From Myoxocephalus aenaeus (taxonomy: Eukaryota > Chordata > Actinopteri > Perciformes > Cottidae): a stretch of 64,000 nucleotides of DNA. The notes under the pieces were generated by a model. It saw nothing but the letters and a program-made list of their open reading frames with translations, ran no database searches and was not told the DNA's origin. The DNA lies in contig JBAMJR010000041.1 of NCBI GenBank assembly GCA_038501785.1, forward strand, positions 153,501 to 217,500, written 5' to 3'. Of this stretch, positions 43,001-51,630 are shown in pieces (the stretch's first letter is position 1; every line of letters starts with the position of its first letter). A program made the position numbers and the translations under genes.

Positions 43001-46000
43001 TTTTATATAGTCTTTACGACAACACACATTCTGCATTACAGTCGGTATCATGGTTTTTGTCTTTTCTTTAACAAAGCCCCTCCGTCCCCTTGGCCCTCCG
43101 GAAATTACAAGTTCAACACAAAAGGACTTTTGGTTCCAGAGGAGAAAAAGAAAGAAGCAAAGTTGGTCTATTATTTTCAAGAATGATGTATATGCATAAC
43201 TATTCTCAGTCACATTTATATTACTGCTTTTATTACTGCTGCTGTAATTATTAATAGCCATCCCTTTTCAATTATTCTGCTATTAGTGAAACTACTGCTG
43301 TTACGACTCATGAATCATTTCTGTCATGCATTCAATGTGTTGTTCATTCATACACATGACGCCTATCGTCCTCCTGGTGGTCACGCGACGCCTATCGTCC
43401 TCCTGGTGGTCACGCGACGCCTATCGTCCTCCTGGTGGTCAGGCGACGCCTATCGTCCTCCTGGTGGTCACGCGACGCCTATCGTCCTCCTGGTGGTCAC
43501 GTCTATTGCCCCTCTGTGTGTGTCAGGAGTACAATAGACCAGGAGGTCTATTGTACTATCGTCCTCCTGGTGGTCACGCGACGCCTATCGTCCTCCTGGT
43601 GGTCACGCGTCGCCTGACCACCAGGAGGACGATAGGCGTCGCCTGACCACAGGAGTACAATAGACCAGGAGGTCTATTGTACTCCTGGTCACGTGACGTC
43701 TATTGTACTCCTGGTCACGTGACGTCTATTGTACTCCTGGTCACGTGACGTCTATTGTACTCCTGGTCACGTGACGTCTATTGTACTCCTGGTCACGTGA
43801 CGTCTATTGTACTCCTGGTCACATGCTGAATTGTGGCTCTTCTTGGTGGATAAATGGCCTGTAAACAAAGTCACACTGGACGAGGCTTCCTGGAGACATG
43901 GCATGCTGCATGTTGAACAGCTGAACCAGAGGCTGCCATTACAAGTTAAATAGTGTCCTTAATGTGTGAAAGATGAGCAATGTCTGCTGACAGAAGTAGA
44001 GAAGACTTGAAAGATGTTTGACTGTACTAATGCGCTGCAGGATGTGACCTCCTGAAGCTGGGTTAGCTTCTAGGTGAAGGAAGGAGCAGAGGAAGCAGAC
44101 CTGTTGGGCGTAACTCAGCTGGGTTAGCTTCTAGGTGAAGGAAGGAGCAGAGGAAGCAGACCTGTTGGGCCTAACTCAGCTGGGTTAGCTTCTAGGTGAA
44201 GGAAGGAGCAGAGGAAGCAGACCTGTTGGGCGTAACTCAGCTGCCGGGTCAGATCCTCCTCCGTCTTCTGGAGCTTCATCTCCAGGGCCTGCTTCTCCGT
44301 CTGAAGCAGAGAAACACGTCTGAGCCAATGGGAAACTACTACTTTATTCATAGATTATCTTCTACACATATAGTCCAGGCAAAATAGCGTTTTACGACAG
44401 ACAAATTGTAAAATAATTTTTTTCAGCTCAGATCATTTCTATGAGGTGTCCAGAACAACATACTAAAAGTCCTAAGAAATCCTAGTTGAGGAAATATGTT
44501 TAATTCTCATCAATCCGACATGTTTGCCAATAGGCGAGACAACAATACACCCCAATGGGGCTATTTTTTTCCTTTACTCCTATCAAAATGAAACTTTACA
44601 CAATGAAAGTATCCATGAAAACTAACATTTTTTGTATTACGAGTTTCTTTAAAAATTTATTTTATTATGCAAATGAGCTATACACTAATCGTACATGCCC
44701 AGAATATACCCAAATAGGCTTAATTTTTTCCTTTACTCCTACAACAATAAAACTTAACACAATGAAAGTCTTCATGAAAGGTAACTTTTTTTGTATTACA
44801 AGTTTCTTTTGAAATGTATTTGAATAAGCACATAAGCTCCACATTTATTGAATATGATGGCAATGCTGCTTTTAGACTGGCCTCTAACCTGAAAACTGTC
44901 TGGCTTGGTAGTACCTGCCAGGGGTATAATCCCCGCCGGTATAGTTTTCAGGGTCCCGGAGGCACACAAGCCTCCCCACCACGACAAGGTAGCAACAGCA
45001 GGAGAGTTTTTTTTTTTTATTTTATGTTTTTTTTTTAACCAGCCTGGATCCTCGACCCCTAGTCAGTGGCTCTTGGTTCTGGCACCACATGTATAAGTTC
45101 CTAGGTTGTTCCTTGCTTAGCTCTTCCCCTCTGGGTCATATTCATCTGATAAATCAGGCAGCTGTGAGTTTGTGCAGCTTGTACCACGACATTCTCCGCA
45201 AATGGCAGTGCAAGGGAGTCCATGTTTTTTGCATGTGCATCTCTTTGTGCTGCAGTCTTTCTTGCAACTACAGCGGACTACATCTAGTAGTTCTGATGGT
45301 GCCGCAGGCTGATCGGTCATTATTGGCATAAATCTCCCATCCAAAACATGCCACCCCCAGTCTTTTGGGTCCATATGTTCACTTCCCCCTTTCCACTCCA
45401 TCAGTTGGTAGAAGACCCGAAGACTATGGAACTTTGCAGCTTTTGTCGTTGGAGGAAGAGTGTGAGGTTCCACTTGAGATAAGTTCTGAGATACTTTAAC
45501 ACAGAATCGCCTGTATCTCAGCATATCCAGTGATTCATCTTTTTCGCCCCCATACAGTGATACTAGAGCTTTTTCACCTGCTGCAAAGATAATCCCTTTT
45601 CCCACATTTTCCTGTGACTGGCTGAACACTGTAGCTTGTTCGAGAAAGTTTGTGTCATTTTTAACTTTTTTCAGTGCCATTCCCTTTCCTATGCCAAATA
45701 CACGAGATGTAGAATCACAGCCTGAAATGGCATGGATAAAGAGGAGATGTTCACACACCTTGGGACCAAGTAACTCCTTTGTCTGCTTTATGCACCATGT
45801 CCGTCTTGTTTTTGTTGCTTTCTTTGGTTCTGGTGCCAGAAACAGCTCATGTGCTTTCAGATCAGCATGATGCAACAAGAGTACTAACAAGTCTGTGTCA
45901 TCACCTACTAAGACTGTGTCTTTTGTCCTGGCAGAGGCAATGGCAGTTTGGACAATGAGCACATCTGCATCGTGATTTGCATGGTCTGTGATACACCCAG

Positions 46001-49000
46001 CCCTCTCAAGTTTATCACTGAGGTAAACCAAGAACCGTTGTTTGTTTTCCTTATTGTTGAGGAACTGGTCCTTTTTGGATTGGATGATCATGTCACCAGA
46101 AAAGTGTACAGTCACACCGGGAGCAACACCTGTTCGACGCAGTTGAGTGGCGTCTTTTATGGTTGGCTCTTCGTTGTAGCCATCAAAGACTATGACTGTA
46201 GCCGTACCATATTTACGCGTGACATATCTGACATACATGTCACACACACTGTCATAAGTGGACCCTTGTGGCCATGGTAAACGATGTAGTAATGCGCCCC
46301 CATCAAGGACATGCTGGACATCACTGCTGGGTTGTCTTTGCTGCTGCTCAATAGATTTCCAGAGGACATCGGCAAGAATTGCCTTGTTTGCCTGTAGGGG
46401 GAGGTAGGATGATTCAAACAAAGCAGGCGGGTGACTGCAGAGTTCATACTGGAACAGTGATGGCAAATCTTCACAACGGTCTCTGCTCATTTGCATAATA
46501 AAATGAATTTTCAGAGAAACTCGTAATACAAATTTTTTTAGTTTTCATGGATACTTTCATTGTGTAAAGTTTCATTTTGATAGGACTAAAGGAAAAAAAT
46601 AGCCCCATTGGGGTTTATTGGGACCCTGAAAACTATACCGGCGGGGATTATACCCCTGGCAGGTACTACCAAGCCAGACAGTTTTCAGGTTAGAGGCCAG
46701 TCTAAAAGCAGCATTGCCATCATATTCAATAAATGTGGAGCTTATGTGCTTATTCAAATACATTTCAAAAGAAACTTGTAATACAAAAAAAGTTACCTTT
46801 CATGAAGACTTTCATTGTGTTAAGTTTTATTGTTGTAGGAGTAAAGGAAAAAATTAAGCCTATTTGGGTATATTCTGGGCATGTACGATTAGTGTATAGC
46901 TCATTTGCATAATAAAATAAATTTTCAAAGAAACTCGTAATACAAAAAATGTTAGTTTTCATGGATACTTTCATTGTGTAAAGTTTCATTTTGATAGGAG
47001 TAAAGGAAAAAAATAGCCCCATTGGGGTGTATTGTTGTCTCGCCTATTGGCAAACATGTCGGATTGATGAGAATTAAACATATTTCCTCAACTAGGATTT
47101 CTTAGGACTTTTAGTATGTTGTTCTGGACACCTCATAGAAATTATCTGAGCTGAAAAAAATTCTTTTACAATTTGTCTGTTTTTTGGCCCAAAAATGCCT
47201 TACTTTGCCTGGCCTAATATCCATGTTAAGTTAACTGTTGATCATCTCTTTGTGCTGCATTGATCTCTTAGAGCATCAAGTCACTCACCTCACCCGGCTG
47301 AAAGGTACGAGCAGACGTGATGTTACACTAAACATCCAGACAGAGCTCATCTCTGGAGTGATGTTACACTAAACATCCAGACAGAGCTCATCTCTGGAGT
47401 GATGTTACACTAAACATCCAGACAGAGCTCAGCTCACCTCTTGAGGCTCCACCTCCTGAGGAGGACCCACCTTGAGAGAGCAGAGGCACAGCGCCAGGTG
47501 GTCCTTGACCTCGGTGTCAGAGCCCTGCAGCAGCCTCAGGGACAGGTGGTTCAGGTGCTTGAAGGCATTGGTCTCCACAACGCTGAAGGTGGCCGGGCCT
47601 TCCAGAACCAGAGCCGGGCTGGACAGCTGCAGGAGGAACCTGAGGAACACGTCTTTTACTGACTACAGCAGGAGGAACCTGAGGAACACGTCTTTTACTG
47701 ACTACAGCAGGAGGAACCTGAGGAACACGTCTTCTCACTGACTACAGCAGGAGGAACCTGAGGAACACGTCTTCTCACTGACTACAGCAGGAGGAACCTG
47801 AGGAACACGTCTTTTACTGACTACAGCAGGAGGAACCTGAGGAACACGTCTTCTTACTGACTACAGCAGGAGGAACCTGAGGAACACGTCTTTTACTGAC
47901 TACAGCAGGAGGAACCTGAGGAACACGTCTTCTCACTGACTACAGCAGGAGGAACCTGAGGAACACGTCTTTTACTGACTACAGCAGGAGGAACCTGAGG
48001 AACACGTCTTTTACTGACTACAGCAGGAGGAACCTGAGGAACACGTCTCTTACTGACTACAGCAGGAGGAACCTGAGGAACACGTCTTTTACTGACTACA
48101 GCAGGAGGAACCTGAGGAACACGTCTTCTCACTGACTACAGCAGGAGGAACCTGAGGAACACGTCTTTTACTGACTACAGCAGGAGGAACCTGAGGAACA
48201 CGTCTTTTACTGACTACAGCAGGAGGAACCTGAGGAACACGTCTTCTCACTGACTACAGCAGGAGGAACCTGAGGAACACGTCTTCTCACTGACTACAGC
48301 AGGAGGAACCTGAGGAACACGTCTTCTTACTGACTACAGCAGGAGGAACCTGAGGAACACGTCTTTTACTGACTACAGCAGGAGGAACCTGAGGAACACG
48401 TCTTCTCACTGACTACAGCAGGAGGAACCTGAGGAACACGTCTTCTCACTGACTACAGCAGGAGGAACCTGAGGAACACGTCTTCTCACTGACTACAGCA
48501 GGAGGAACCTGAGGAACACGTCTTCTCACTGACTACAGCAGGAGGAACCTGAGGAACACGTCTTCTTACTGACTACAGCAGGAGGAACCTGAGGAACACG
48601 TCTTCTTACTGACTACAGCAGGAGGAACCTGAGGAACACGTCTTTTACTGACTACAGCAGGAGGAACCTGAGGAACACGTCTTCTTACTGACTACAGCAG
48701 GAGGAACCTGAGGAACACGTCTTCTTACTGACTACAGCAGGAGGAACCTGAGGAACACGTCTTCTCACTGACTACAGCAGGAGGAACCTGAGGAACACGT
48801 CTTCTCACTGACTACAGCAGGAGGAACCTGAGGAACACGTCTTCTCACTGACTACAGCAGGAGGAACCTGAGGAACACGTCTTCTCACTGACTACAGCAG
48901 GAGGAACCTGAGGAACACGTCTTCTTACTGACTACAGCAGGAGGAACCTGAGGAACACGTCTTCTCACTGACTACAGCAGGAGGAACCTGAGGAACACGT

Positions 49001-50197
49001 CTTCTCACTGACTACAGCAGGAGGAACCTGAGGAACACGTCTTCTCACTGACTACAGCAGGAGGAACCTGAGGAACACGTCTTCTTACTGACTACAGCAG
49101 GAGGAACCTACCTGGGATGTTCTGACTCCTGCTCAGAAGAACACAGATTTAGAAGGTCAATAAACTTCTGAGGAAAAGATGCAAAGTCGACCAGAAGCCT
49201 CTGTTGGACTTTCAAGCTACAAAAACAACAGAAAGAAAGAAAGAAAGACGCCGTGAGAAGGTTGAGGACGTTCATGACTTCATGACTTCACAGCTCTACA
49301 GCTTACCTCTGGAAATCCTCCTCTGATATGGAGAGGTTGAAGAGGAAGTATGGATCAGAGTCATCGGTGAGTCTCACTAGAAGATCCTGATGAACGCAGC
49401 TGGAAGTTAGAGAGCAGGAAGAGAAGCCTAACATCTAACAGTTTCAAAATAAAAGCATCTGGAGGTTAGAGAGCAGGAAGAGAAGCCTAACATCTAACAG
49501 TTTCAAAATAAAAGCATCTGGAGGTTAGAGAGCAGGAAGAGAAGCCTAACAACATCTAACAGTTTCAAAATAAAAGCAACTGGAAGTTAGAGAGCAGGAA
49601 GAGAAGCCTAACATCTAACAGTTTCAAAATAAAAGCATCTGGAGGTTAGAGAGCAGGAAGAGAAGCCTAACAACCAGTGGCGGCTAGTGACATTTTTTTT
49701 TGGGGGGGCGCAGTTGGGCGGCGCGGTTTAAATAGCACTCCACAATGAGAAGAAAAGAGGTTTGGAGTAGAATATTCTAAAAAACAAAGCTTTATTTCAA
49801 GAAAACACAGTGCTCAACACTGTCCAATAACAACTATCAACAAACTGTAACTTTGGGCATGAGAGGTTCAGAGCAGAATGGTTTAAGAAACATTCAATGT
49901 GGTGGCCAGAGCAACTTCAGGGAATACATTGACGCAGCATTCAAACTGGGGGCCCTGCAGTAAGGTGGCACTGGTGAGGTGGTCTTTGAAGGCAAAGCGT
50001 TCCCTGGTGTGTCCAAGTATGGTGTCACAAACCTACAGATAAATATAGAGAGAGAGACAGAGACCGTAAGATAAGTTGTGGGGAAATATCTACTACAAAC
50101 AGGCTTCATACTACAGACAAAAAACTATGTTTTGTGTGTCTTGATGGCTCATCAACATAGACAAAAGGCCAGGAGCCACCTTGATGGCTGTAGCTAT

Positions 50198-50283
<86 letters not shown>

Positions 50284-51547
50284 TTGGGGGTTGAATTGGT
50301 ATTTTAGATAAAGTTATAGCCTGATATGATATCCACCCAAATCTAACAATGTCCAACATGTGTTCTGCTGTGGGAAAGATAAAACATTAAACTCTAACAG
50401 GCATCTGCTGAGTTTGACACTCACTTCTGCAGCAATCCTTCAAGCTCATCTTCCTTCACAGCCGGCACTTCCTCGGCTGCTCAGAGCCACTGCACACGGA
50501 GCCTCCAGCTAGCAGCTCCGGTTAGCATGTAGCTTGGTGCATGTAGCTTCACTGCTTTGCTGCTGAATATTTAAATCCGGACGTTCGGGTCCCAACTCTT
50601 TCAGCCTCTTCTTGTCAACATCTGATCGTGGATTGAAAGGTGTTTCACGGAGAGATACCACAGAGTTTTCAGTCGCCATACTAACATAATCAAAGTCTCT
50701 GCTAGCTGTGTTGCTCGCGTAGCTACGTGGGAGCTATATTGGATGTGAGGGAATGATAAAGGTCTCTGATTGGACGAATAGTCCAACCACGTTGCAATAA
50801 GAAACGATGTCATTGGCTAGGGCGCAGATTCGTGCGCCCGAAGATTCACGTTTCATCCGCCAATGAGAAGCTGTCCTTGCCGTCACGAGGGTGAAATGTT
50901 TGTTAGCTTTCCATAGACACACATTGGGCCGGCGCCCCGAGAGGGGAGGGGCTTTTCTCAGTAATGATGAATGGCGATATATTATATTTAACTTAAGTGG
51001 TTGTTGACAGGGGCTTACGGTCTCCCACACACACATTTAGCGCGTCAACACGGTATATTTCTTATTTAAATTATTTGATATATAATGTTTTTTGACAGTA
51101 TATATTATTATTTTTTTTTTCTTCTTTTTTTTTTTTCATCGCAAAATGTTAGGAGGGGCGGCGCCCTAGCGCCCTCTATTGACGCACCGCCACTGCTAAC
51201 AACATCTAACAGTTTCAAAATAAAAGCATCTGGAGGTTAGAGAGCAGGAAGAGAAGCCTAACATCTAACAGTTTCAAAATAAAAGCAGCTGGAGGTTAGA
51301 GAGCAGACAGGATGCACTAAACACTACAGACAGGATGCACTGAACACTACAGACAGGATGCACTGAACACTACAGACAGGATGTTGTTGTACTCCTACTC
51401 ACCCGTTTGTGAACAGGACTGTTAGTCAGCTGAAGCTCAATGGAGACACAGATGTTTGCTTTCCTATGAAATGAAGAAGTTAAAACTGATAAACTGCTTC
51501 ATATAAATCACAACAGTTTGTCTTTATTCATCCATTCTTGACACTCT

Positions 51548-51630
<83 letters not shown>

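Noticed and set aside
47640..49108. CRISPR-like regular repeats
   Set aside because: There are no unique spacers between the repeats, and the context is a vertebrate intron. These are minisatellites.
50601..51036. Minus-strand frames inside the intron 2 hAT element
   Set aside because: Short and overlapping, with no transposase motifs.
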